Made by a program: the position numbers and the translations under genes. From assembly GCA_963969395.1 (NCBI GenBank), contig OZ017798.1, positions 4,890,173 through 4,954,172 of the forward strand: a DNA stretch of 64,000 nucleotides, in the 5' to 3' direction. Each line of letters starts with the position of its first letter. Within the stretch, counting starts at the first letter, position 1. The notes beneath the pieces are model-generated. The model saw nothing but the letters and a program-made list of their open reading frames with translations, was not told the DNA's origin and did no database searches. Shown one piece after another: positions 24,499 through 37,715 of the stretch. This DNA comes from Pseudoscleropodium purum. Its lineage: Eukaryota > Streptophyta > Bryopsida > Hypnales > Brachytheciaceae.

Positions 24499-27400
24499 CT
24501 AACAGTTTTTCTGCATGACAATTTGGATTGATATTTTCTCTATTTACACAAATACATGTGGTTAAATGGCCTAGCTGAGGCTTGAATTTTTTTGGTAATA
24601 AATAGACATTCTATAAAAGTGAGTCTCAATTGTCCTAAAATTATATTTGGTTTGTGCAAAAATATTTAAACCCCATGCTAAATCTACCAATGCTCAGAGC
24701 CTTCCATTCCAAAATGACCAAGTTGTAACCAATAAAGGTAGTGGAAATAAATGTGACTCCCAATGTTTGCGATCTCGATTGCACCAACAGTATGGAGTGG
24801 AAAGAAATATGCCTCCTCCAAAGCAATTGTAGTGCCACTAAAATCCATCAAAAAATCAAAACTACAAGGAGTGCCAATTGATGACATATTGTGAAGTACA
24901 ACAATGACGTGATCAACAAAAGAAGAGTGAAAATGAAAGAGGCAATATAGTGAATGACTTTTATACATTTCAATGTCTTGTAGAGAGTGTTTGCCTCAAA
25001 AAATAACAAGGATTCTTGCTACAACCAGAAATGGCTTAAGAATCAAGGAAGTTGTAGGATGATAAAAACAAACGACTTGGTCATTTGCAAATCCATTCTA
25101 CTAACAATCCACAATGTAATAAAAAAGATAAAGATGAGTGAGCTTGTCATTGCAAATCCTTCAACCAAATCAAAATGGTTTAAAAACTAAAAACTCCTAG
25201 TTGTATCAAATCTTCTACACCACCACAAAATTGCTTTGTGATGACCTATCTTGTACAACTCTAGCTTGGTTCATGAGTTAAGATAAGGTAAAAAAATCAT
25301 AGGCTTTGGGCGTGTAAAACAGGATGGTCAAACTATGAGTTGAACTATCCAAGGGATTGGCTCCTAAACTTCAAATCTACGGTAACTAACAATTGTACTT
25401 CACTAATGAGAACAACAGAAAAATATAATCATGTCGGCAATGAACCTTCTTCATTGTATTCACAACACGTAAAAAGCTTAAGCAATGGTTTCACTGAAGC
25501 TGCCCGCAATAACAAGTTTACAAAAAAAGACAAGTCACAAGCCACAACACACAAGTCTTCAAAGCCTCCTCCAACTCTCCTAACTTCAAACTCTAACTTT
25601 TATTTCATTGGTGAACTTTTGAATTGGTGATGTAGTTTCATTCAAGTTCAAATGAAATGAATGATGGCATTTAGAAAGCTAGTACAATTTTTTACCTCTC
25701 TTTTAATTCCTAAAGGTCCTTGACTATGTTTTCAATAAAAATGGTCAAAAATTGCTATTTTTAAGACACATACCAAAAAAAATTTAAAAACATTTTTAGA
25801 CGCATCCAAACATAGGATCTTGTAGCATGATAATTTGAAAAGATGTAGAAATTTTTTTAGAAATTTCCACCATGTAGATTGCAAAATATTAGCATTTCAA
25901 TTCACAAAATGCCTTTCTTTGGCCCTATGAAAAATTGGGTAACTGCACTTCATAAGGTCACATGGATGCTTGCAAGAAACACTTGTCCTATTTGTTGCGT
26001 TTCTGATTTTCATGGCATTAGTACTATGAGTCCTACAATTACGCTGGAGTATTATGAAAGGTACGGAAGATGAAATGTTGTAGGTCATTTTACAAGTACT
26101 AAAGAGTTCTAATGTATACCCTCAAATTTTTTATGAAAAATCTCTTTTACCAACTAAACTAATTTGAGTACCTCCATCACTAATATAGGAAGCTTGTTTT
26201 CAAATTTCATGTCTATTCAATCATTTTTGCAATAGTTATGGCAAAAGGTCACTTCCGCATGCAACATGTGACGCAAATAAGACAAGTGTTTCTTGCAATC
26301 GGCCCCATTTGTATGAAAAAATTTCCAAAATACTTTCAATTTTTTAGATTCATTCTTCAAGGAAGTTTTCTACATTTTCAAAAATTTTCAAATCATTTGA
26401 AATTGTACAACATATAGGAAAAAAATAGTAAATAGAAAGAAGCAAAGAATGAATCAAAATACTATTATTAATAATTTAATTATGGAATTAAAAAATACCA
26501 ATCCCAATGGTTGTAATGTTATATTAAAAAATATTCACCTAATATTTTTTTTTTTTTCAAAAATATTCAAAATTGAATTAAATAAAGGACTTCAAAGTTT
26601 ATTTTGGAGTAGAGAATCCACGACTGTCAACAAACTAAAATACCTCATAACTTTTGACTCATTGATCAAAATAGAATGATTCAAAGCTTTTTATGTATAT
26701 ATAAATCTAAAGAATTAATTTCAAATTTTTATTTCAAAAGGAAGTGATTTTTTTAGATTTGCTTGGATTGCTCGAATTTAAAAACAAACTACATATTAGG
26801 CCATAACTTTTGATTCATATTTCCAAATGTCTTGAAATTTGTGCACATGAAAGATATTCTTTGTCCAACTTTCTATTAAAAAATTGTCCAAAAATATAGA
26901 AATATCCATTCATATGCACCTGCTTAAAAAAGTTATGTTGCCAACAAATGCACTTTGGTCCTTTAGAAACTTCCACTCATTTTAAAACTTTGTTTAATTT
27001 CTATTGCCATCTAAAACTTTGGCCTTGAGAAAATAAGGTAGCAGACCTTTTTTTACTTTGTTACTCACAACTCACTGATAAAAACTTCAAATGAAATAAG
27101 TAATAATTTTATGAAAAGTAAACACAATTTTTTATACTCCGTCTAAATTTTGTTGCAAACTAAAGTCTTATTTGTCTTTTATGTCCGCTTGAAGTCTCTA
27201 TCTTTTTTACATAGAAGGCAACAAACCTCCCTCCATTCAAACTAGCACAACTTTTCATTGACAAATTTAAATCAAGCAAGTAAGATCAATTTGCAATTAC
27301 AACATCATGATAAAGAAATTTTTTAAATTTCATTTTAAATTTTTCAAAATACAAAACAATATGGCTTTTCAAACTTTTGGACCTTGTAATCAACAACAAA

Positions 27401-28850
27401 AGAAACGATAAATAGTGTCCCCCTTTTTCTCTACCTTATTTTCAACTTAAATCACACAAATCAAGTGAATTTCATCCCACACCTTGATGAAGTGGCTCTC
27501 ATATCAACTAAAGGTCATTTATTTTGACCATAAGATTAATTTCAAACCCTTAGCTATAAAATAAATCAATTCAAAGTAACTAGAAGACAAACTATTTAAA
27601 TATTTTTCTTGTATTGCTTCACAAATACAAAATTATTTTACAAAAACTTTCCAAATATGGAATGAAGAACTAAAACTAACATATATTTAATAGAAATAAA
27701 AAATTAAAGTTCCAATTAGAATATCACTTCATTTGCAAAAACTTGAAGATGCATTTGAAAATAATAGCGACATAATTGACATGATCTACTTTAGTTAAAG
27801 GGTTGATTGGCCTTTTAAACATTGTTGGTGGCCATAACTCCCCTTGATAGGCTTGACTATACAATAATATTAATCGTCATTTATACTTTCAAAACATTCT
27901 TTAAATATAATTTCATGGCTGTTGAGCTTAACGCATCCAATCTACAATAAGATCACCAATGTCCGAATGTCACTTTGAAAAATTTTGTGCCATCATTTTT
28001 CCATGTGAAGTTGTTTTGGTAGTCAAGATGATCTAGTTTCATCTTGTAGTCACCTATGCCGCAATGAAAAACCTAGTGGCAATTGAAGTTGGTCCAGCAG
28101 TTGCAATAAAAAAAATTCAAATTAATGCTTTGATTGAAATTCTTCGTCTTAAGATTTAGAAAAAAAACCCTCCAATTTATTATAAGATAATCTAAATGAA
28201 AAACAAAGAAAAATAGTATCAAATATGATGAAGCTCTCAAGTGAATTCTTCTCTTTATAGTTGTCTATAACAATAGAGAAAAAATGTTACCTTGAAGTCA
28301 CTTCAAATGATGTCATCTCCTTCATTGTATTATATATACTAAAATTCATTTAAATTATATATATATTGTTTGCATTTGCAGCACAAACATTGGTGATTTT
28401 ACTTTTCAATCCTTACTAAGTGTTGACAATAAATAGAATTATATGAAAAACTCGAATGGCAATAAAGGTGGCAAAATAATGGCAAATATGTGCCCAATTT
28501 TTGAAAACAACCACACAAGAAAGGCAATGGAGTAGGCAAATGTAGGGACTAGGGTTGGATTTTTTGTTGTATCCTCCAAGCCCTAGACTACTATCAGGCC
28601 TCAAATTTTTAATTTTTTAATTTATTTTTTAATGCCTTTTTCCTAAGAATTTTGTAGTAAGGTAGTAAGTTCAAACTTCAACTAGGCATTAAAAGCAAAT
28701 ATGACTTAGAGGTACATTTTACTTTCTTCAATGTACCAACTATGTATATTTCAAGAGGTGGTTGCTTCTAATGACCACAAATGACCGTTTTTTTCCAACT
28801 TCAAAAATTTATAACTAATTCTAGAGAGGTTTAAGAAATATGAAACGACT
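24499..28850. other. AT-rich repeat-like DNA, no gene seen
   Basis: This stretch has scattered short frames (25340-25630, 25879-26073, 26449-26679) without recognisable domains. A 27-bp inverted repeat is present at 25970-26000 and 26271-26298. Base composition remains AT-rich up to about 28.85 kb, where it changes to the genic composition of the following region. Confidence 0.4.
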
Positions 28851-29188
28851 TGGATTAGATGTCAATTCCACTTGCTTGTCAAGGAAGATTTACTTAAATT
28901 TTCTTCAAGATGTTTAGCCTCCCAAAATTCAATTTCAGCCCTTGGATGGTCCATTAGATGCTCTCTCCTGATGTTTACCCATTTCGCCAGAAATAAAAGG
29001 ACTGCTTCAGAGCAGACCAAAATTTGGATGAAAATTTATATTTTCCGTCCTCTAGGGCATCTGAAAGTCATCCATCGACCGGAACATAAACCGAGCTCAT
29101 ATTCTCGCACAATTGAGAATTGCAGGTGTGTTTCCGAAGCTCGCCATATGAATTCTGTGAATTGCTGCATTTTCCGGAGGTCGACACC

Positions 29189-30911
29189 ATGATTCTTGCG
29201 GCGTTGATCATGAACACGCAAGGCAAGCCCCGCCTCACCAAATTTTATGACCATCTGGTGCGCTCCTTTCGTCAAAAAAACCCCTTTTCTTCTCGCTTCT
29301 GGAGAAATGATTCTCTAGTTATCAAACCAGTTTGATTTGATTACGTGCTGTCGTTCAATGTTTTCTCTCTCTATAATCACATCAAGTCGTTCGTCCGAGT
29401 TTGTTACACGCTTTCCCTCAATTGGCACTGCAAGCAAGGACGTAGAATGTTTGCAATACAACGTTTTGTGTGATCGATCTTTCTCGTGGCGTAATTACAG
29501 AGTGTGGAGCGGCAGCAAGAGGTTTTGCGCGCCGTGTACTCAGGTGATCTCGAGTCCCATGAATATCGACTTATTTCTGAATTGCGATTACCTGTGGTGC
29601 GATGATTGTCTCTAATGTTTATGATTTTGAGGGAGGATGTTGTCGCAGTCCGTAGTTAGGGTTTTAGTGAGGTTTCAGGGTTTGCGATCCGTTTGATCAA
29701 TCATGTTCATTCATCTCGAAGTGTTGTGCAGTTCTGTCCTGCAGAGCTGACAATTTGTGTAGCTTTGTTGAAGCTGATGACATCTTCGGACCTGTGAGTT
29801 CCCTCTCATCATCTTTCTGGCCCAACGTTCAATTTATTTCAGATTACGTGTCAGCAGTGTTTGAGGTCTGAGCACCGGATGACATTGCAGGATACGAAGT
29901 TAGTGTACAAGCATTTCGCCACTCTCTACTTTGTGTTCGTTATTGACAATGCTGAAAGTGAGCTGGGAATTCTTGACCTAATTCAAGGTATGCTCTCTCC
30001 TGATGCAGGTCTGGATTTTCCCCCCCCGTTGTTCATCTTTTAAACAAAATGTGAAACTCGTTCAATCTATCAGTATGTGATTTTATGTAGAGAAACCTTA
30101 CATGAGTTTCTGAATGATGGCTTGGTTTGGGGTCTTGCAGTGTTTGTGGAAACTTTGGATCGCTGTTTCAAGAATGTCTGTGAGCTTGATATTGTCTACA
30201 ACTTTAATAAGGTAGACGGACTCTTTGTGTACCTTTGACGTTGTTTTTGCCTATGTCACGAATTATGCCGTGGTACTTAAATTCACCATCGGTCGAAGCC
30301 GTTGAAGGCTGGGCAGGTTGTAAGGTTATAACTAATAGTTAGAGTCGACTTCTTGCTTGTTAAGCTCTTAGCGTGAGGGTCTGTGGCCCCGACGACGATC
30401 AGTTGTTTAGAGAGCATGTGTAGATGCAATTAGCACCTTTTTGTTCAATCCTTACTTTTCGTATGCTTTGTCAACTGATGTGTTACGTCGTAACTTAGCT
30501 CAACTTTTGATCAGTGCCTGTCTCGGCTTCTTGCTTATTAGCTGGCTTTGACTCCTTCTCACTCTTTATTTTGTCAGGTCCACACAATCCTTGATGAGAT
30601 TGTGATGGGTGGTCAGGTTGTGGAGACGAGCTCAGCAGAAGTCATGAAGGCCGTGCAGGATATATGGAAGTAAGCACTTGTACATTAACAAGGTTTTCAG
30701 TATAATTAGATTGTTTAAGGAACTTTTCGGATCATTAGATCATAGCACTGTTTAGATGTAACTTGTCATGCTTTTCTTTGCGATGTATATGTATGCTGTT
30801 ACCTTAAAATCTCTCTAATGCTTTGATCTTTTGCCCAGGTTGGAGCGTGTTGGAGAATTGAACCCGGCTAATGTCAGAGGAATTGGTCACTACAAAAACA
30901 GTCGGTCATGA
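29189..30911 (+). CDS. AP-3 complex subunit sigma
   Basis: Clathrin-adaptor small chain of the AP-3 complex, which sorts cargo from endosome/Golgi to the vacuole. Seven exons join in phase: 29189-29257, 29501-29543, 29732-29793, 29891-29987, 30141-30211, 30578-30669 and 30839-30911. All introns are GT-AG. The product is 168 residues, the usual length for plant AP-3 sigma. It begins MILAALIMNTQGKPRLTKFY and contains LVYKHFATLYFVFV, ELGILDLIQVFVETLD, NVCELDIVYNF and GGQVVETSSAEVMKAV, which separate AP-3 sigma from the AP-1 and AP-2 sigma chains. The small-chain fold runs the whole length. The start is the only ATG giving the family's N-terminus. It converges on the Rubisco-activase-like gene, with 0.9 kb between stop codons. 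I am confident of the family and of all splice joins. Confidence 0.93.
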
Positions 30912-31795
30912 TACTAGAGACCAATGGGGACTAGAGTTTCTGTAATCATAATGTACAATGCTACCTTGGACTTTGGCCAATTTTAGCAATCTTGGGAACG
31001 ATCTGGTGATTGATGGCCTTGGCGAGGTTCTAAATGGACAAAAGATAATCAAAGTCCAGCATACGGATGAGGTCGTCACAAATATTGTCTGCAATTATTC
31101 AATTTGGGCTGTAGTTATTCAATATTAGCTTGTGGGTACCATGATTCGAATTCATAATAAGTTTGAACGGTTTCTTCAAATTTGAATTCAAGATTTAGCA
31201 CTGATTTGTTGGTTGAGAGGCTTGCTATAGAGAGGCCCAGAGGTCTTATATTCTTGCTTCACAAGAGGACCATTGTGGGATGTTCAAGAATGCTATGTGC
31301 AGAGGTCTATGGAGCAATTCCAACTTGCAACGTCTTCCTTGTTTATTCATTGCACGCATAAGTTGGGTACGATAGTTTTCCTAGGAGAGGGTTTGGTTCT
31401 CCATCTAGGTCTTCCCAGTTCAAACTTCATACAGCTCAATAAAGTGTCTAGTTCAATCTAATGAGACCTCTTGCTGAAGTGCAGTGTGCCATGACGTTGT
31501 ATTCAAATGTGAGGCAGGCTAAAAACATTGCAGGTACCAGACAGTTCTGTTCTGTCATTATCACAACGTCTTTAAGGTAAGATCCAAACAATTTTCCATT
31601 TACACTTTGCGCGTGCTAAAATTTCAGCCAGTCAACTCTCTCGACTTCAAACCCCCGCAACGCTTCTCTGTTGCGCAAGTCTTCCAACAGTAGTCGTAGT
31701 GGAAGTACCACAGAATTTCCTTCGAGATTTTAGGTGATACCTCTGGCCGCGAAAACCAATCCATTATTTTACATTTGTGCCTTCTCCAGTGGCGA
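30912..31795. other. Intergenic region between convergent genes
   Basis: The 3' flanks of the AP-3 sigma gene (+) and the activase-like gene (-) meet here. No further gene is visible. Short frames lack domain or splice support. Confidence 0.5.
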
Positions 31796-34700
31796 TTATG
31801 ACATAGCAAGGCCAATTCCTGGTCCTGTTTGCTTTTTCATGTACTCCTCTGAGAGCTTCATTTTCATCACCATATTCTGTTCCTCCACAAGTTCATAACC
31901 AGCGCTGATGAGATCCTCCACGTTTTGCTGCAACAAATCAGAAAAAGTTTTTCAATCCGTGATACAAGAAGACCTTGAAACCCCACTGGGGCTCCTAAAA
32001 GCAGAGTAGGGAAGTAAACAAGCAAGAATCGATTCTAAAATTACTAAATCCATCTTAGAATCAGCTTACACTACATGCCTACATTAACCTTTTTAACTTC
32101 CGAATCTTTATCCAATGTTTGCTCATTCTGCTTGTACAAATATTCTATGTACCTCAAATTTCATCAAATTGGTCATTAAGGGAGATTATCTTTTAAGATT
32201 CAAGTATTTCTTTGGATGAGTGAGAAGTTGCTTGAATAAAGCACTCTTTTTATCATCTAGAATAGTGGACTTTGGAGCACTAGGTACATCCAAAACCAAA
32301 ATCCAAAACCATAACTCACATTATATACCATTGGCATATAGTTGAGGTCTTTTCAAAAAATCCAAGTATTCCTTTCAGTGAATGAAAAATTATTTGGACA
32401 AAACATAGCTCTCAAGCACTCTTTTCATCATCCTCGCCGAACGCTTAGAGGTGAAACGTATACCGTAGGTGGAACAAATTCTGGAAGAGGAGGATCATCT
32501 TTCCTTCGCCGAAGAAGCTTTGGTCCTAATTGTTCAGCACCGCCAATACTGTTGACCCACTGCAAACATCGGAAGTCACGCCATTTTAACAAAACATCTG
32601 CACATGTTTCTTCCATGTATTTATCAAGTCAGAAAAGCACAATTGAAGCGAAAATTCAGAACCAGAGAATTGCTTTTAAAGGGAAAAATTCCAGGCTTCA
32701 AGAGTACCTCCAAAACAAGCTTATCATACGTCCTCGACCTGAGGGCGCCGTAGAAGTCGAGTGCTGTTTTCAAATCACTGAGTTAACACCATTGCTCGTA
32801 TGGTATCTCAAGGACAACATATTTACAAGAATTTCATTAAAGTATAAGATGGTCCCTGTCTATTTCAGCACTTCAAATTTCTGCTGCTGCTGCTAGGCTA
32901 ATGGTCATGACTAAAAGGGGTGCCCCACTGGACAATTAAGGACTTCCGTTAAGTTTCAAAAGTACAAAAACACTGCTTAAGAACATTGTTAAGGTTGAAG
33001 CTAAGACAAGCCCCAAAGTGTCTCCTATTTTCTAGATTTCATATTAGAAGTTTTTGGAACTTAACCAACTGTCCTCAACTATACCTGATGAAGAACCCCT
33101 GTAACTTCAAGTATATTTGATTCATTTTTCTTTCTAACCCCACTGGGGTAATAAACGTAGCTAACATTATAATGGCATCATAATAGCCATGAGCAATTAG
33201 AGAGTGAATTTTGTACCTTGATTAGGAAATGTGTCAACGATCGCAGCGATATCATCTTCACTTAGACCGTCCTTCGTATACATTTGATGTACAATCTTGA
33301 TCAAATCAATCCTTGTTGGCTGCCTGCAATCAAAGGCGTTACAAAAAGCACAAGCTAAACACGGAATAATATAGTTATTCTTTAACGCGTAGAATTTTCA
33401 ACCTTACTCCCAAACCAGGCAAAAGCAACAAAAAATGAGTCTTCCAACACCTGCAAATTCGAACAGATTAATCCCTCCTTAACAGGATCACCATCGTCCC
33501 ACCCCCACATTGCACAATTAATGGATGATACTAATGAATGTGGTAATTACCTAATTTCACAATATGGTAAGATAGAAAATCAAGAGTCAAAAATGCAATT
33601 GGCTCACCAGTAGAACTTATCCATTCGCCCATCTCGAAGAAGAGGTGCCCAAATGGTGGAGAAGTCATTGCCAGTGACAATGATGGGCACCCGTTTCACT
33701 ATATCAGACTCTCGCCATGCTTGCCCAACGCTCACGCGTGTGGGATTGTCACACAAATTCATAAGCGTGCCGACCACCATCTGGTTGTTAACCGTCATTT
33801 GCGTGTTTTCTGCAAAGAAAAGACCACCAAATATCACCTTATTATGACAACTCTAATAACATTGAATTCATCGAGGCATCTGGGTAGTTTCCCAGGACAA
33901 AGGTATTCAGTGCATGTAAGCAACCACAATCACCTCATACAGAAATTGTGCATAGTAGCAGAAAATCATTAGAGAGTCAGTACTGAAGCTACAATATTTC
34001 GAGAGAATTATTACCGAATCGACCAATTCCAGCGTCAAGGTCATTGATCATCAGGCAGCTCATTTTGCCCTGTAACCAACATGCACACATAGATTCTCAG
34101 TCAAAAGAAATGAATGAAACGATTCAGCAGCGCAGATAAATTCTGAGCAGACGTCTACAATTCTAAGCCTTAATCTGTGAGCAAAGCCTGCACTCCATTC
34201 GACTTAATCTGGTGTTGGAGTAGCTATGGGCTTCTTAAACAAGACACTGGTTTTGGTGAGCATGTTATTTCAAACAGAATAAAAACAAATGTATTCACCC
34301 TTGATCTTGTCAAAGTTCAGAAAAAAACAAAAATCTGCCCCACATGTTGGCACTGTGTATGCACTTATTTTTCAAGTCACACCAGTCCTCTCAAATAACC
34401 TGATTTTTAATGACGAGATGTGCAGCCCGGTAACGATCTCTGATAAGCTTACCCGGCTCTCCTGTCACATAAAGTTTCTTTCAGTGCTAAGAAAATTTTG
34501 AAACATACTGAATTGAGCAAACTAATGTTACGGTCCTGTGCTCATCCAGAGTAAACACAGCAGGTATTATCTATTCTCTTCAGGTTCATTGTCCCTATCC
34601 AAAGGGGAGAGACCAGGCAAAAGTTCAAAAAAGTAAAAAGTTCTCACATGCTACCACCTCTATAATACCATAAACGGACCCATTCATTAGCCAAAAGCTC

Positions 34701-37700
34701 CTTAACTCCACTTTGTCCTCGTCTTTCTACTACTCACCATTTTAGGTACTATGCTTGTTCATTTTCCATCCAAAAGTAGGGGCAACATTCTGCAGAGGTT
34801 ATATTTAGGTGCCCTTCCCTAATGTCAAAAGCAATAGTAGCATATTGGGACCAACTATTCCAAGGAAATAAATTCTTAAATTTAATAGAATCGTGACATA
34901 TGGTTAGAGAAATAGTGCCCTTCAAAGATTGTCAAACAGGAATTTAAAATTTTTCAATCACTGAAGGAATGACAATTTGGCGTGTTTATTTGGGGCACAG
35001 ACACTTGCAATTAAACTCTTGCTGAGGAACAGTGATGGTAGAGATCCCAGTAACTAGAAAATTGATGAGCATGTAACAAAGTCTGCACCATTAGAGGAAA
35101 GGAGGCAAACCTGCCCATTCTGATTCCATCTCGCCAGCGGACATGATGATAGGTTCAATGCCCATAGCCTTGAATATCAGCTCTGTTTGGAAAGACTTCC
35201 CTTGACCCTTTCCTCCCCATACACCTGCAATAGACAGATCAGGAACCTCGTGAGTCATACAACACGGTAACCCTATTTTTCTGACAAATCCAGCCATGCG
35301 AGGTTTCTCTTAGCGAAAGATGAGAGCTAGAGAGAGTGATTGATGTATGTACCCAAAATGAGTGGAATTTTGCCTTGAATTTGATCTGCTAGATAGTTTT
35401 TCACAATGTGTGTTACTGCGACAACGGAAAACCCCATATTCATGAATTTGGTTAAGAGAGAGTACGCAAGCAATCCTCCCAAATTGCAGATAGAAAAACA
35501 CTACTCTGTTGTAATGCTATTTCAACGTCGACATCTCTTTCCTGCAGTCGAGCGCTCATAAGTTACGAACAGCATCCCTAGAATTAGGTACTCTACATGA
35601 CTGCAGATCCTGCATGAAGCTCCAGCACAAATATTATGCTTGCAACCGTATATCTGTTGCAATTGTTGGTGTGATGATGCTCAAGCAAAATGCCAGACGA
35701 TGCAGAAGAAGTAACAACGCTCGGGAACTCACCCACTTTCTCCTACATTCATACAAACGTGAGAGGAATTAGGACCATTCTTCAGCTCGTCCTAGAGGAC
35801 GACTACAATGAACGCCCTAATCTAGAGTTCACACAACTCTGCAATCGTCTAGCTTAACCTAAAAAGTATAAAAGAGAAATGTGCCAACTCGCTAAAGGTC
35901 ACACCATTCTGCAACTCACTATCTCAACCTAGAAAGTATGCAAAAGAATTGTGCCAAGCTTCCAAAAAAATACTCCATTCTGCAGCTAGATCGTGCTACA
36001 GAGGACTTAAAGGAAAATTAACACACTGTGAGAATTTTTTCTCAAAAGTCACTGCTTTGAAAACCTCTGGGCCAAACTTCACAAAACCCTCATAAATCAC
36101 AAATCCTACGTAACGAAGCATGTAGGGTTTGTGAAAAAGCTGGAAAAATCGCTTGGATGCTATAAAATTATACAACGAATCGGAATGGGCAGGTTGAGTT
36201 AATATATTGAGATTCGCTTAAATTTACATAATTCAACCTGCCCATTCCGATGGATCTCATTGAACTTTAAAAAATTATCTATTGTTCAAAAACGTGGGTA
36301 TGATTTCTTGTCTACTGGTAAGTTTCGTTACCTTCCTTGAAACTTTCTAAATGGTTTATTTCGACTCCTGTAGATTTGAAAGTACCATTTTGGTCATTCG
36401 GGCCATTCAAAGAGTTAGACTAAAACATGTGCAAGAGCCAACGTGCCGAAAGACCTAGAATTCACCCCATTCTGCAACCTCATATTACAACCCTAAACCT
36501 AGAATATACGCAAGAGACGGTGTTTTCGGAATGAGGAAAAGATGGGTACCATGAACACGGGGGCGATGTAGTACTCGCCCGTCAAATGCTCAAAGGAGCG
36601 CGTCACCTTCTGTCGATACTTGAAAACGATATCCGCTGCACCCACAAGCCAATCACCATCACCAGGCTCAGTCACTGCAAACTAGGGCTCGCAATTCTCG
36701 CTTGGCAGAGTATGCGCAGAACTCGAGGATGGGACTGCAACTGATGTGCAAGCTCTGATTGGAAAACAGCAGGCCTCTCACCTTCTTCTCTCACACCATT
36801 CTGCAACAATACTATCTTACTTACCCTAGAATGAATGCAAGAGGAATTGCGGCAAACACGTTTAGAATTCCCACCAAATTGCAACCCACTATCTTAAGCG
36901 GGAATGTAGAATGTAGACTGCATGCGAGGAGAATTGTGTCAAACACCATAGGAGTTCACACCAATTAGAAATCAACTATCTTAACCTAGAATGTAAGCAA
37001 GAGAACTTATGCCAAACACGCTCTAAATTGGCACCAGTTTGCAATCAACTAATCCCTTAACCTGGAATATAGCAACAGAACCTATGCCAAAGGAACTTCG
37101 AATTTGCACCGACGCTTCGCTACCAACTATCTTCCCTGGACTGTAGAATGTACGAAAAGAGGGAGAATTATGCCAAACACCCTAGAGCTCGCACCCATTT
37201 GCAAGCCCGTATCATCTTAACCTGGACTGCATGCCAGAGAAATTGTGCGAAACCCTGAACTTGGAAGCCACGGTTAGGAGACCTGACTCACCTTCTTGGC
37301 CGAGAAAATTGCCGGTGAACAGGCTGTCAACCATGCCGCTCTTGGCGCCCACCGTGATGTTCATGTTGTCCGCCTCATTGCCCAGTCGGTACAAGTAATC
37401 GTTGCCCAGCACGTCTTTCGCTTCCCATGACGACTGCGACGACAATTTCTTGGTCTTCTTCTCGCTGCCATCGTCGTCACGAGCTCCCGCTTCCGCCACG
37501 CCTTCCTCCGCTCTCGTATCGCCGGGTTGCGACTCTGGCAGACAGCAGCAGACTCCCGAGGATTGACGATGGATGTGCGCAGAGCGAATTGGAAGATGAC
37601 CAGCATTGTGGAGCGCGCCCGCGCGTTTCAAGCGTACGCTTCGGCAGCGTGATTGCTTGGAGAGCAATGCTTGAGTACCCCCCACTGATGTCGTGCACGC

Positions 37701-37715
37701 CATGGCGACCTCCAT
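31796..37715 (-). CDS. Rubisco-activase-like AAA+ ATPase, chloroplast
   Basis: Twelve exons (minus): 37715-37292, 36635-36550, 35742-35733, 35415-35353, 35224-35111, 34461-34400, 34069-34015, 33809-33608, 33323-33217, 32763-32708, 32559-32464 and 31927-31796. All join in phase with GT-AG sites and give 468 residues. The N-terminal ~90 residues are Ser/Arg-rich and transit-peptide-like. The AAA+ core has Walker A GGKGQGKS (198-205), Walker B CLMINDLD (258-265), a VTGNDFS sensor region (316-322) and LLRDGRMDKFYW. The segment around 'SVGQAWRESDIVKRVP' and the C-terminus 'EEYMKKQTG' fit the activase-like clade (Arabidopsis At1g73110 type, from memory) better than canonical RCA, and no C-terminal redox cysteine pair is present. 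Whether it remodels Rubisco is not established. Exon 3 is only 10 nt. It is divergent from the HCF152-like gene. Confidence 0.9.
32198..32435. repeat. Imperfect tandem duplication in the last intron of the activase-like gene
   Basis: The stretch 'attcaagtatttctttg...gagtgagaag...cactctttttatcatc' (32198-32262) recurs as 'atccaagtattcctttc...gtgaatgaaaa...cactcttttcatcatc' (32358-32433), just next to exon 11. It is non-coding intron sequence and has diverged. Confidence 0.6.
35760..36525. repeat. Scattered copies of an ~80-bp repeat in intron 2 of the activase-like gene
   Basis: Three or four imperfect copies carry 'cattctgcaac', 'aacctagaa(a/t)gta' and 'gcaa(a/g)agaattgtgcca' around 35790-35985 and 36425-36520. 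The same unit forms a denser array in intron 1 (36790-37260), so exon 2 lies between the two sets. Confidence 0.6.
36790..37260. repeat. ~80-bp tandem repeat array in intron 1 of the activase-like gene
   Basis: About six imperfect units each contain a 'ttgcaa(t/c)c(a/c)act' stretch, 'atcttaacctagaatgtatg' and 'aattgtgccaaacacc'. The last unit ends about 30 bp from the exon 1 donor site. On the gene strand each unit offers a 'ttgcag'-like acceptor motif. The array is non-coding. Confidence 0.7.

Noticed and set aside
29189..30911. AP-1 or AP-2 sigma chain
   Set aside because: The sequence has the AP-3-specific VNTQGKPRL-type start, DLIQVFVETLD and GGQVVETSSAEV stretches. AP-1/2 sigma chains differ at these places.
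32342..32896. 184-codon plus-strand open frame
   Set aside because: It is antisense to exons 10 and 11 of the activase-like gene, whose minus-strand reading is conserved and in phase.
31796..37715. Canonical Rubisco activase (RCA)
   Set aside because: The segment after VNNQM and the C-terminus follow the activase-like clade, and canonical 'LPGMYN'-type residues are missing. It is called activase-like only.
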